From the NCBI GenBank assembly GCA_001510575.1, contig LNGK01000003.1, positions 2,395,369 to 2,459,368 of the forward strand: a DNA stretch of 64,000 nucleotides. Direction: 5' to 3'. Of this stretch, positions 46,571-56,190 are shown one piece after another. This DNA comes from Knoxdaviesia capensis (lineage: Eukaryota > Ascomycota > Sordariomycetes > Microascales > Gondwanamycetaceae). Every line of letters begins with the position of its first letter. Within the stretch, counting starts at the first letter, position 1. Under the pieces are notes generated by a model. That model had not been told where the DNA came from and searched no databases. It saw nothing but the letters and a program-made list of their open reading frames with translations. The position numbers and the translations under genes were made by a program.

Positions 46571-46657
46571 TATAGTCAAAAATGAGAAAAGTGGTTCATT
46601 TTAGTAATTGGTTCATTTTGGTGTAGAGCACCCACTTTAGTAGGTGCGTGGCACGGG
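46571..46657 (-). repeat. 3' terminal inverted repeat of the pogo element
   Basis: The reverse complement of 44699-44785 with four transition differences (83 of 87 positions identical). One change breaks a single pair of the internal hairpin. Confidence 0.93.
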
Positions 46658-47084
46658 TATATAGTGGTGGGTGGTGGTCTTGGCTATATAGGCCGCATGT
46701 GGCCCGCACACTCCGTTTTGGGAGGGGACCATCTGCGCTTGCTACAGGGCGCTGTGAAGAGCACTCGAACAGAACACGCATCACCATGGCGTCGTACTGG
46801 ATCACCGGCAAACAGAGAATACTACGCTCCAAAACCCTTGCACTGGGCCCCGGTATGGAAATACATCATAGTCTCCGAACGAAAGCGAGAAACAGCCGTC
46901 CTACCGCCCGAATTTCCCGCCAGACAGTGCTGTGCATAAGTGGTCGTTGCACACACCTCCCGTCTCTCTCCTGCTGTGCGGCTCCCCCTCTTTCTCGGGT
47001 TCGGTTATCCGGGCATCCCCAACACTGAACATCCTGCATCCGACTCTCACCTTCACCGGACAAGCAAAGTGACCGCGCGCGCCC

Positions 47085-47141
<57 letters not shown>

Positions 47142-47843
47142 TTCCCAGATTTCTGAACTTGCTAAAAATCCCCTTCAAAGCAACAGGCGTTCATTCAGAC
47201 TGAATAGCCGCTGCGTGAGTTTCCGTGTACCCGGGGTTTCTGTCCTACTCATTCTCCATAAATCTTCACACACACACACACACCCCACCGGCAAAAGTAA
47301 TATAAACGGAGGACATCTTCGTGGCTAAGGGTTTCTTCTCTCTATCAGTGCATAAAGTAGTTTTTGTTTTTCTACGTGACCAACGACACCAAACCAAAAC
47401 TGCGTTGAAGAAAAAAAAATAGAAACCAGGTCATGGACGAAAAGAAGACACGAAGTAATCTTTATTGCTTCCTATCCTGTCTTCACTGTATACCAGAAAA
47501 AAAGACGGCTGGCGAACATACGCCAAACATGGAAATAACCAGAAATAACCAGATAACCAACAAATGCAGACCAAAGACTGGACAGAGAAACAAGACAAAA
47601 CGAAATCCAGGACATCGAGATCCGACGCCGAGAGCACTTGGTACGTCTATACAAGGCTGTGGCTCGGGGTACCTCTCGCCCTTGGAGGATATATGCAGTT
47701 ACATGGGAGGCGTATGGAGGTGGAAGATGGGAGAGAGAGAAAGAATTCTCCAATGTGATGGGAGATGGAGAGCGCGTGAATCGGTGGGAAGGGACGGAGG
47801 AGGAGGAGGATGAGGATGAAAAAAAGACGGCCAGCCTGCCAGC
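46658..47843. other. Non-coding interval with long GT repeat
   Basis: No gene was found. (GT)n occupies 47086-47134, and (CA)n of about 14 bases is near 47270. The 3' region of the fumarate reductase gene (minus) lies at the right end. Confidence 0.5.
47086..47134. repeat. (GT)n microsatellite
   Basis: About 24 GT units following a CG-alternating stretch (CGCGCGCGCCCGC). The two together form an alternating purine/pyrimidine tract that could adopt Z-DNA. Confidence 0.9.
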
Positions 47844-50250
47844 TTAGATGTCCAAGGAAGGGGTGACGCCCTTGACGCGGCCAATCACCTGGTGAGGAGC
47901 ATACTTAGGGATAACCTCATCGTCATGCAGCATCTCAAACTCCTCGGTGGCATCGCGGCCCATGAAGTTCATGATGGCCTGCGGGCCACCGGGGTGCTCG
48001 TCCAGCCAGTCCGAAAGGTCGAGCACCACGCCCTTGACGATCACCCACAGGTCTTCCTTGGTGTTGTGCTTGGCCACCTCCTCAACGGTGAACTCCTTCT
48101 CGGGGATCGAAAACTTGGCCGGAGCCGCCGGGGCAGCAGCCTCAGCCTCCGGCTCCGAGGTGGCGGCAGTGGCCACGTTGCTGATGGTCTGCGACGCACC
48201 GCCCGCACCACCGGCACCCCACTGAACCGAGACCTTGCCCGGCTGCGAGGGGTCGATGTGCAGCGAGATCTGACCGAGACGCGATGCAGCAGCGCCACCA
48301 GGGCCAGACGCCGACAGGGTCTTCTGGAAGAGGTAGTTGCTGGCAGAGTCACCAGCCACACGGCCGTACACAACGCAGCCAAGCAGCGACGAACCACCCA
48401 GACGGTTGGCTCCGTGCACACCTCCAGCCAGCTCACCGCAGGCGAACAGACCATCAAACGGCTTCTTCTCGTGGTTGAGGACCTGGGCCTTGTCGTCAAT
48501 CTCCACACCACCCATGGTGAAGTGCAGCACCGGCTCCATCAGCGCCACGTGGAATTCGTCGTTGATGTTGAACGGCACGCTGGGGTAGAACTTCTTGCCC
48601 CACGGGTCCTTGACCTTGCCCTCGGCAGTGGCGTTGTAATTGGTGAAGCTGTCCTGGAGGTGCTCGGGCGTGCAGCCAATCTCCTTGGCGAGCTGGAGAC
48701 CAGTCATCTTGCGCATCAGGCCACGGCCAGAGTAGTGGCGGGTGTGGAAGTCCAGGATGTTCGAGGCCTTGGAGTTCAGCACCAGGCGGATGGGCCACTT
48801 GTTCTTGGCCTTCTCCTTCCACATCATGCCCGACACGTAGTCACGGTGACCAAGGTCGTCGCAGAAGCGGTCGCCATCAGAGTTCAGCAGGATACCACCC
48901 TCACCACGGAGGGCCTCGGCAGCCAGGAACTTGACCTTGGCATGGGGGTCCTTGGGGTCGACGAGACCAGTGGGGTGGACCTGGATCTTGTCCATATCGA
49001 TGCCGTTGCCGCCAATGGCCATGACCATCTTCTGGCCGTCACCAGTGGCGTGCGAGCCGTTGGTGGTCGACAGGTCGAAGGTCTCGGGGCGGTACTTCTT
49101 GATCAGCGAAGTCTCGGTGAAATCGGCAGCGTAGCCACCGGTGGCGAGAATGACGGGGCCGTCAACAGAGGCCTTCTTGCCATCGTGCTCGTAGGTGACA
49201 CCGGTGACAACGTTGCCGTCCTTGGTAAGGCTGACAACGCGGGCCTTCTTCAGGATAGTCACGCGGTGGGGCTCCTTTTCGGCAAGCTCCTCCAGACGCT
49301 GCATCAGAGCGTAGGTGATGGCCATACCGGGGAACTTGGCATCGTGGCCACGGTGGGTACGGGGCTGGGAGTGACCACCCAGCCGCGACACGAGGGTCAG
49401 GTCAAGGTTGAAGATGTCCTGCAGCCACTCAACAGCGGCCGCCGACTTGTATGTGAGGACCTTGATGAGATCAGGGCGGGCCTGTTCACGGGCCGACTTC
49501 AGGGTATCGTTGTAGAACTGGGTGACGCTGTCGGAAATGCCAAGCTCGACCTGGGTGCGGGTCAGAGCTCCGTTGATACCGGAGGTGGCCTTGGTCGAGT
49601 TACCACCGAAGAAACCTGGATCGGGAAAAAGCGATGAAGAGTCAGCTAAATCCGGTGTTTATAGTACGAGTGGCTGTCACGATGCATTTTTCAGGCGTCC
49701 TGCCTCTTTCCTGATCGGAAGAAATCCTCGTCGCACACAAAAAGAAGCCAGGGACCGCGATTGGCCTCTGTAGGCCTCTCCTAGCCGAGCTTCAAACTTG
49801 TGACAGCCAATGCATAAACGGGGGCATCACGGCAGGAAATTCAAACTTACCCTGCTTATCCAAGACAATGACGTTTCCGCCGTTCAGGTAAATGGTGTGG
49901 GCAGCGCTGAGACCCGACACTGGAAGAGGGGGAAGGCGCAAAAAAATGGCCAGAAGTTAGCATGTGATCCATGGTGGGTGCCTCAGGCGCAAAAGTACTT
50001 TCGGTCTGGGGCCGAAAAGCACAGTCTCCGAACAACAGAACCGGGACCCAGAAAAGGATCCCTAGAAGAAAAGGAAAGAGAGCTGTCGTCTCCAGTCTCA
50101 TGTGAAGCCCCCTATAAATCCAGAGACAAGCACGAGAGACAGAGAACAAGGAAAAATGGGTTGAAGCAAAACTGTGAAGCTGAGGAGAACTGAGGGGAAA
50201 GGTCTAGGCAACTTACGACCGCCACCAACAACGATGATTCTCGGGGCCAT
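47844..50250 (-). CDS. FRD1: Fumarate reductase fused to cytochrome b5 domain
   Basis: Three exons on the minus strand, 50250-50217, 49919-49851 and 49615-47844; 624 aa. It reduces fumarate to succinate using FAD, allowing re-oxidation of flavins/NADH when oxygen is short. The FAD dinucleotide motif VVGGGLSGLSAA is spliced from exons 1 and 2. GFFGGNSTKATSGINGA, QVHPTGLV, RHYSGRGLM and HFTMGGVEI carry the substrate and flavin residues of the soluble yeast Frd1/Osm1 family. The C-terminal domain (about 545-624) is a cytochrome b5 fold with heme ligands in DEHPGG and LHDDEV, an added electron-input module absent from the yeast enzymes but common in filamentous fungi. The protein starts MAPRIIVV with no targeting peptide, so a cytosolic site is likely. 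An Ala/Glu-rich linker joins the domains. Confidence 0.95.
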
Positions 50251-50784
50251 TGTGAATGTATATGGGAGAGAGGAGAACAGAGAGAAAAAGAGATTTAAAT
50301 TGATGAACACTCAAGCAGCTCGTCAATAGCTTCAAGAGGATTTTGGTGAGAGAAGATCAGAAGAAGATGAGAGAGAGAGGTGAAGAGGAGAGAGATGAAG
50401 AAAGGAAGAAAAAAGGAAGAGGAAAGAAAGAAGAGGAAAGAAGTACGAAATGCGAAACGATGGAGAGGGCACAAGGTTATTTTAAAGCGAGGCAAGAGCA
50501 ACCAAGGGAGCACCTTCTTCAAGTCGGACCACCAAGGTATTGTTAGCCGTTCAAGCTCGCTTTTTGCCCACACCCCAGAGAATAAACCGTTAGAGAAAAA
50601 AAAAAAAAAAAAAACCGCCGAGGATCCGGAAGCGATCAACAGGCTTACAGCACAAGACGAATTGCGCTTGACACTCACAGCGAAGAAAAAAAGGTTCATG
50701 CCGAGGTATTGGCGGGAAGAAAAACAGGTCGCATGTCTGGGGAACCCCAGCTAAAAGCCATTGACATCACAAAACAGGCTGTGG

Positions 50785-50792
50785 CCAATCAG
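50785..50792. promoter_or_regulatory. CCAAT box upstream of fumarate reductase
   Basis: CCAATCAG matches the site of the fungal CCAAT-binding (HAP) complex, about 535 bp before the fumarate reductase start. HAP control of respiratory genes is known; its use here is inferred. Confidence 0.35.
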
Positions 50793-52149
50793 CGGCCGCG
50801 AATTAGTATGTGAGGTCGGGCGCGGCGAAGGCTCAGGGCTCTTTGGCCGCTGTTAGTGTTCATCCCCCGCTAGAACTGCATTTCTTCGCTGTGCTACAGG
50901 GGGCCACAGTTGGTGGGGAAACCCATTGCGCCCCTATAAGCTGCTGTCCGCCTCTCGCTGCACCGAACATGTCGTCACAGGCAAATTCCGCCCAAGTCAT
51001 ATGAACAGGAATGCAGGGAATCATTTCATCCTTCTTGTCTCCCCCCACAATTTCAGCCGTGCTGGAGATATGGCCGTCTCCGGTCGCATGTGCTGTTCTT
51101 TCCGGTTGAAGAAGGAGAGGCTGTTCGTTTGTTACAAGGTGATCTCTTATCATATCGTCGGATGTTGTCGTCCCTTCTTAGGGTTCAAAGGTCAAAGGCG
51201 GCACACAAGAAATCAGTCTTCCCGAAACATCTCGTCACATGGCTCACAAGTCTCGTGCCAGTCCTCGCGCAGTTTCCCTTCCCCGAAGGATGCAAAAAAC
51301 GCATGGACAACCAAGTGTTAAAAACTGGAAATCCCCAGCAGCGCCGGAAAAGCTGGCATGTGAAAGTTCGGCCAGATGAACGTGGGGACACGAATATTAC
51401 CAACCATGTGCTATCCACACTATACCCACACTGTTGCTGTCGTTGCCTGAGCCGCAGCGTTTACGTGCATTCTCACCAGTTGTTTTTGGCATGTGGTTTT
51501 GCGTCTGGATTCAATGCACACTGTGCTCTCACGTGAAACTCTTTGGCTCTTCTCGCGGTCCTTCGCCTCATTGTCAGATCGTCTCCATTCTTCGTGGTTT
51601 CTTCCCCTGGATTTTGCGATCATGGGGTTTGCGGGGAAGCGAAGTGTTATCATCAACTTCTTTTTTCTGGGTCTCTGCAACTTCTTGTTGGGGGGAGTCA
51701 AACTCTGGGCCGATTACCGCTATCTGTGCCGTCAAGGCTTGTGATCGTGCTGCTCGGGCTATTGTTGGCAAGTGCGTGTAGGTATAGTGGCTGTTCGGCT
51801 GCTGAAGGCGTATGCCTGCGAACTCGGCGGGCGAAAAGCACATGCTGACGAGTCTCTCTTTCGGGCGGCTTCTGCCGTAGATCGACTACGAGGACACACC
51901 CGTGGGTTAAGGACAAGTCAGGGGGCAAGGGCCTCACTTTTGGCTAGACAGGCATGCAGACATCTAGCCATATCCAATGCTGGCATCGAGGACGATAGCC
52001 TCAAGTCGTTCCAGACCTCGGTAGGCCCACAACCTCGTGGTTGCTGCGCTGGAGATATCTGCCCGGGTACTAGGGTTAGGATCCGTTACGAATTTAGGGT
52101 TGATTAGGGTCAAGAGTCGGCCATCCATACTCCCGTATCGACACCACCC

Positions 52150-52176
52150 ACAACAACAACAACAACAACAACAACA
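52150..52176. repeat. (CAA)n microsatellite
   Basis: Nine CAA/ACA units in the non-coding interval before the tRNA-like relic. Confidence 0.88.
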
Positions 52177-52274
52177 GTGACAACATCACCACGCGCCTTC
52201 TGTTTATGTGTATCATATATAAAGGCTCTTACCGTACACTTTTCTCAGGGGAGCAGGACGACCACTCCCCGGAA

Positions 52275-52361
52275 AGCTCGTTTGGCCTGGTGGTATAACG
52301 ATGCAGGACGGGTGCGCTGCGACAATAGTTAGCAGTCCCTGTTCGAACTCCCATTGAGCCA
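52275..52361 (+). pseudogene. tRNA-like relic with A and B boxes
   Basis: TGGCCTGGTGGTA resembles an internal A box, and TGTTCGAACTC a B box at suitable spacing. The 5' part (GCTCGTTTGGCCTGGTGGTATAA) is close to fungal tRNA-Pro, and the 3' part ends GAGCC-A. A T6 Pol III-type stop follows (52369-52374). However, the T stem does not pair, the anticodon stem has a mismatch, and the acceptor pairs at only five of seven positions. It therefore looks like a degenerate tRNA or the head of a SINE-like element, not a functional gene. Confidence 0.4.
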
Positions 52362-52847
52362 GATCATCTTTTTTGACTTTTTTTTATTTTTAATTTTCTT
52401 TACCTACCTACTTTAAGTTATGAATATTCCAGAGCCGGCCTTTTCACAACTTTGCCTTCAACCCGACCATGGAGAGCTCTTCACGTCTAGGGCCTAACCC
52501 TAGCAAGAGATCCAACCACCCCCGATCGGAGATCGAGACACTGCGCGTCTAGAATCTGATATAACTAACTCCATGATTGGCGTAAAAGATCATTGCAACT
52601 CGAGAAATTCACTCAATCCTTCGAGCATCGCCGTCTTGGCAGGTAATACGGACGAACACTTTTGCGTAAAGCGTCATGATGTATGGAGAACAAGGTGGTC
52701 CTATGAGTCAAGCTATGTGGACCAACTGGGCGGAAAAAAAGCTTTTAAAAACATCTTTCACTGTATCAACGATAAAACAGCGAAAAAAGAAGCTGATGAT
52801 CTCAGCTCTAAACCACAATCAGTTTGACTTCGGGGATTTACATTGAA
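52362..52847. other. Intergenic, promoter side of D-serine dehydratase
   Basis: A T-rich stretch follows the tRNA-like relic (52369-52400). CCTAACCCTAG occurs at 52494-52504. A frame at 52573-52827 (84 aa) has no domain. No gene is called. Confidence 0.5.
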
Positions 52848-54432
52848 ATGGCCGACAATGCTCTCCAGGAATCGCTCCGTGCCCGCTTCGTCGGCCGGAG
52901 CCTGGCCGATCCGGACTCCGATCTGCCCCGCCCGGCGGTCGTGCTCGACGTGGCCCTGGTCAAGCAGAACTGCGACCGCATGCTGAACATGGTCAAGACC
53001 CTGGGTCTGGGCTGGCGTCCGCATGTCAAGACACACAAGGTAACTGCCGACTGCTACATTTATATCCCGAACACGTTTTACTTCTGGACCCCGCTGACCG
53101 ACACCCCTCCCCCCGGCGCCGGCAATCTGCAGACTGTGGAGGTGACGCGACTACAGGTTGGTACCGAAAGCCCGCATGTCAACATTGTCGTGTCGACGGT
53201 TGTGGAGGCCGAGACTCTGCTAGATCTGATGAAAGAGTTCCAGAAGAACGGCCGTAAAGTCAATGTACGTTGGGATCTCAATAACAACCACCCTGGCCGC
53301 CCCCCTGTAGCCCGGCCCCTAAAACTGATGCCCGGTCCGTCCTCTCCCGAGACAGATTCTCTACGGCTTCCCGCTGCAGGCCGCGGCTGTCTCCAGGCTC
53401 GCAGCAGTCGCCAAGGCCCTTGGCGAGGAGAGCCTCTCCGTCATGGTTGACCACGTCGACCAGCTCCCGCTTGTCGAGAAGGTCACCGCGCTCTCCGGCG
53501 GCCTGCGCCCGCTCCTCTTCGTCAAGATCGACGGCGGCTACGGGCGTGCCGGCGTGCGTCTCGCGCACCCATCGTCGGCCGCGCTGTTCACGCGGATCTC
53601 GGCCCTGGCCGACGCCGGCACCGTGGTGTTCCACGGCGTGTACATCCACGCCGGCCACTCGTACAACACCCAGCAGGACTGGGCGGCGCTCGAGCTCCTC
53701 GTCGACGAGCTACGCGCGGTGCGCGCTGCTGCAGATGCGGCGTCCGGGAGTGCGCGCCGCCTGACGCTGTCGATCGGCGCCACGCCCACCGCCACCAGCC
53801 TGCAACACCCGGACCTGCTGGCCGGCGGCGAGGCGCCCGGCGGCGGCGTCGCGGCCCAGATCGCCGAGATCCGCAGCGCGGGGTACGACCTCGAGGTGCA
53901 CGCCGGCGTGTACCCCACGCTGGACCTGCAGCAGCTGGCCACGCACGCGCGCGACGCCCAGCTGCTCGCCGCGCACGACATCGCCATCTCTGTCCTCGCC
54001 GACGTGGTCTCCGAGTACGAGGGCCGCGGCAGCGGCGGGGCGACCTCTGAGTACCTGGTCGGCGCCGGGTGCCTCGCGCTCGGCCGCGAGCCCTGCCAGA
54101 ACGCCGGCACGGATAAGAACCAGAAGTACGCGGGGTGGGGCGCGGTGATGCCGTGGCCCGCCGGCTTCGCGAACCCGGTCCCGGGGCCTGGGTTCCCGCT
54201 GGCCTATGAAGGCTGGAATGTTGGCAAGGTCAGCCAGGAGCATGGTATCCTCAAGTGGGTGGGAGACGCCTCCAAGGCGCTGCCGTTGCATGTTGGCCAG
54301 CGCCTGCGTATCTGGCCGAACCACGCCTGCATCGCTGGGTCGCAGTACGATTTCTATTTGGTTGTCGACGGGAGCAACAAGGGTAAGGAGGATGTTGTAG
54401 TTGATGTTTGGACCCGAGTCAGAGGGTGGTGA
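52848..54432 (+). CDS. DSD1: D-serine dehydratase / D-threonine aldolase-like
   Basis: Three exons, 52848-53039, 53133-53264 and 53356-54432, giving 466 aa. It is a PLP- and zinc-dependent fold-type III enzyme (alanine racemase-like barrel) that deaminates D-serine to pyruvate and ammonia. Lys61 in RPHVKTHK is the PLP lysine. The join of exons 1 and 2 gives HVKTHK-TVEVTRLQ, with the usual order of the family. GGYGRAGV and GHSYNTQ are PLP-phosphate and substrate regions. Zinc ligands His431 and Cys433 lie in PNHACIAG. An extended insertion around residues 230-260 (poly-Ala/Gly) is typical of fungal versions. D-threonine aldolase or another D-amino-acid lyase role cannot be excluded. Neighbours share no pathway with it; the divergent side is the tRNA-like relic. 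Confidence 0.92.
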
Positions 54433-54812
54433 TTGTAGAACTCAAGGGCTTAGGGTGACACGATAACACGACCGTTGAACCACATCGAGGGAACAAATTA
54501 CTGTGGCCAGGGAAGACACCACAGGAAATGCGTAGCAAACAGTTTAAATTAAATGCCTAGATAGATTGAAAACACATGAATAAAAGGCACCATGATATTG
54601 CCAACGAGAACCCCATCCCAACCCTAACCCTAAATAACCCCCTCCATACGTCACCGTCCACATGCGGTCGTATGTGTCGTTCATTCTAGCGTGCCTCATT
54701 ACCAACGCCCACCGGAGGGACGGAAACCATAAATAACAGAAAAACAAAGTGAAATGCGTATCCTAAAGAGAGCGTGTGAACCATATGATATGGTGAAAGG
54801 GACATGACAGAC
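54433..54812. other. Convergent intergenic region with telobox
   Basis: A short interval between convergent genes. AACCCTAACCCTAAATAACCC, a telomere-like repeat, is at 54620-54640. No gene was found. Confidence 0.5.
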
Positions 54813-55639
54813 TCAGTAGTAGTTCCGGACGCCGCTGATGATCCACTAGATAAGCCGAGAGAAAGTCAGCACCAGGGTACATAGCGAGGAGATAAATGAG
54901 AAGTCTTACCAGTTCACCGTTAGCGACAGTGCTTGCAACACTGACGACTGTGATGCTATCAGGATAGATCTAGAAATTGAAGCCACGTTAGTCACGCCAC
55001 CCAGTCACAGATGATATGAGAATGAGCACTCACCACGCGGGTGCCATCCTCCTTGGCCTCCCACCAGACCTCGCGGCGGTCTCCCATCGGCCGGACACGC
55101 TGGTGTTCCTCCCACGGAGACACGGGGATCATATGCGCCTCGACAAAGTGCTGGAGATTGCGTTTCGCGCGGTGCACGCCGTCCTCGCCGTCGAACTTGC
55201 CGGCGCCCGGCCCGTCGTAGTCCTCGGGGTCCTCCCACGGCTTGTGCGGCAGCGCCACGATGGCCGAGTTGAGCGGGGCCAGCAGCGTGGTGTTCTGCGA
55301 CGGGTCGTCCAGGCGGTGCTCCGACGACGAGATATCGCGGGTGAAGCCGGCAAAGATGTTGATGCGGCGGTCGCGGCTCATGACGTCGGACAGGATGACC
55401 TCGCCGCGGTTGGGCCCGCCGTGGGGGTCCGGCATGGTGACGTCGTCGTTATCGGTGTCGTCGGAGGGGAACGGCCGCGGGAGGGTTGGTGCCACGATCG
55501 GCGTCAACGGCTTTTGGCGGTCACGCGGGTGCAGGAACGCCGGCTGGTTGGTGTCCGGTTGGTGCGGGATGTACAGGCGGCGGGCCTCTGCCAGAGACAG
55601 AATGGCAATAAAAGCAACTTGGGCAAGAGATGTGTGCAT
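54813..55639 (-). CDS. Secreted fasciclin (FAS1) domain protein
   Basis: Three exons on the minus strand, 55639-55034, 54969-54910 and 54845-54813; 232 aa. A signal peptide (MHTSLAQVAFIAILSLAEA) is followed by a Pro/Asp-rich region (about 20-80). A FAS1-type domain comes next: GEVILSDVMSRDRRINIFAGF, then NTTLLAPLNSAIVALPHKPWEDPEDYD, NLQHFVEAHMIPVSPW, and after splicing IYPDSITVVSVASTVANGEL-WIISGV. The last two exons encode the conserved H2-like end, so the fold is complete. FAS1 proteins act in adhesion at the cell surface. No GPI signal or TM anchor follows, so it is probably secreted or wall-associated. A specific role is unknown. Confidence 0.85.
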
Positions 55640-55995
55640 CTCGAAGAGTGAGAAGCGAAAAAAAAAAGAAGTGGTTTATCTGAGAAAGAAAACGAGGTGA
55701 AATGAGAAGATATTGAAGCCGCAAGAAGATGAGATCATTAGGCTGGTCGATCGTTGACTCTCAAACGTGGTGATGATGAAAGCGTGCAGATGACCCATCC
55801 CTGGGCAATCTCGTGATAAGTCACGTGAGTAGGACTGACCACACTCAACCACTCAGGCCGATGAGTTGACAGGTGGATGGTCTGAGTGAGAGAATCGGGC
55901 TTGACAGATGAGTGATCCGTAAATTGCAAACGGAGCTTTAATACACGTGGTTGAGTAAATTGTTCAGGTTGTTTGCTCTTGTGCGAGGTTAAAAG
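55640..55995. other. Intergenic region between FAS1 gene and LTR element
   Basis: The promoter side of the minus-strand FAS1 gene; no gene. The last five bases (55991-55995, AAAAG) are the target-site duplication of the retrotransposon. Confidence 0.5.
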
Positions 55996-56190
55996 TGTAA
56001 ATAGGAAGGACGGAAATGCGTGGATCACGTGACCGGTAGGCTGAAGCCTGGTTCTGGCTAGCCTATAAATGTTAGACTTCTATCTATTTCTAGTCTAGCC
56101 TATTTCTTCCTCTTATATCTAACTTTTTTACTTAATTCCTAAGTTTAATTCTATTAACTTATTTATCTTCCGTTATTATTCTAAGTAATA
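55996..56190 (+). repeat. 5' LTR of the copia element
   Basis: 195 bp, starting TGTAAATAGG and ending CTAAGTAATA. The first about 95 bp are almost identical to the 3' LTR, while the last about 100 bp carry roughly 14 C-to-T changes plus one G-to-A, all in CpA or TpG context. The motif CACGTG lies near its start. Confidence 0.92.

Larger units (their letters stand above)
44699..46657 (+). mobile_element. pogo/Fot1-type (Tc1-mariner) DNA transposon, RIP-inactivated
   Basis: A 1,959-bp element flanked by TA (44697-44698 and 46658-46659), the Tc1/mariner target duplication. It has 87-bp terminal inverted repeats with four mismatches, all transitions. The interior (about 44790-46560) is extremely A+T-rich and TpA-rich, unlike its flanks. 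Read on +, a broken transposase is still visible: helix-turn-helix region with TRFIKRYR-like residues (about 45190-45230), the first catalytic block DETGF (about 45360), the second block LLIL-N-RYRSYYTR (about 45685-45720) and the third block beginning LPPYLIYLL (about 45760). Many Trp and Gln codons have become stops. The second and third catalytic Asp read as Asn. It cannot make an active transposase. This is the pogo/Tan1/Fot1 group of filamentous fungi. Confidence 0.9.
50251..52274. other. Non-coding interval upstream of fumarate reductase
   Basis: No gene was found. The first 300 bp (50280-50460) is purine-rich on +, that is, pyrimidine-rich for the minus-strand gene, and is probably its promoter and 5' UTR. 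Telomere-type motifs TAGGGTTAGG, TTTAGGGTT and TTAGGGT cluster at 52071-52110. (CAA)n is at 52150-52176. Confidence 0.5.

Noticed and set aside
47892..49637. 581-aa + strand frame over the fumarate reductase gene
   Set aside because: It is the antisense shadow of a certain gene, open because of GC-rich third positions; no domain and low-complexity Val/Gly/Ala composition.
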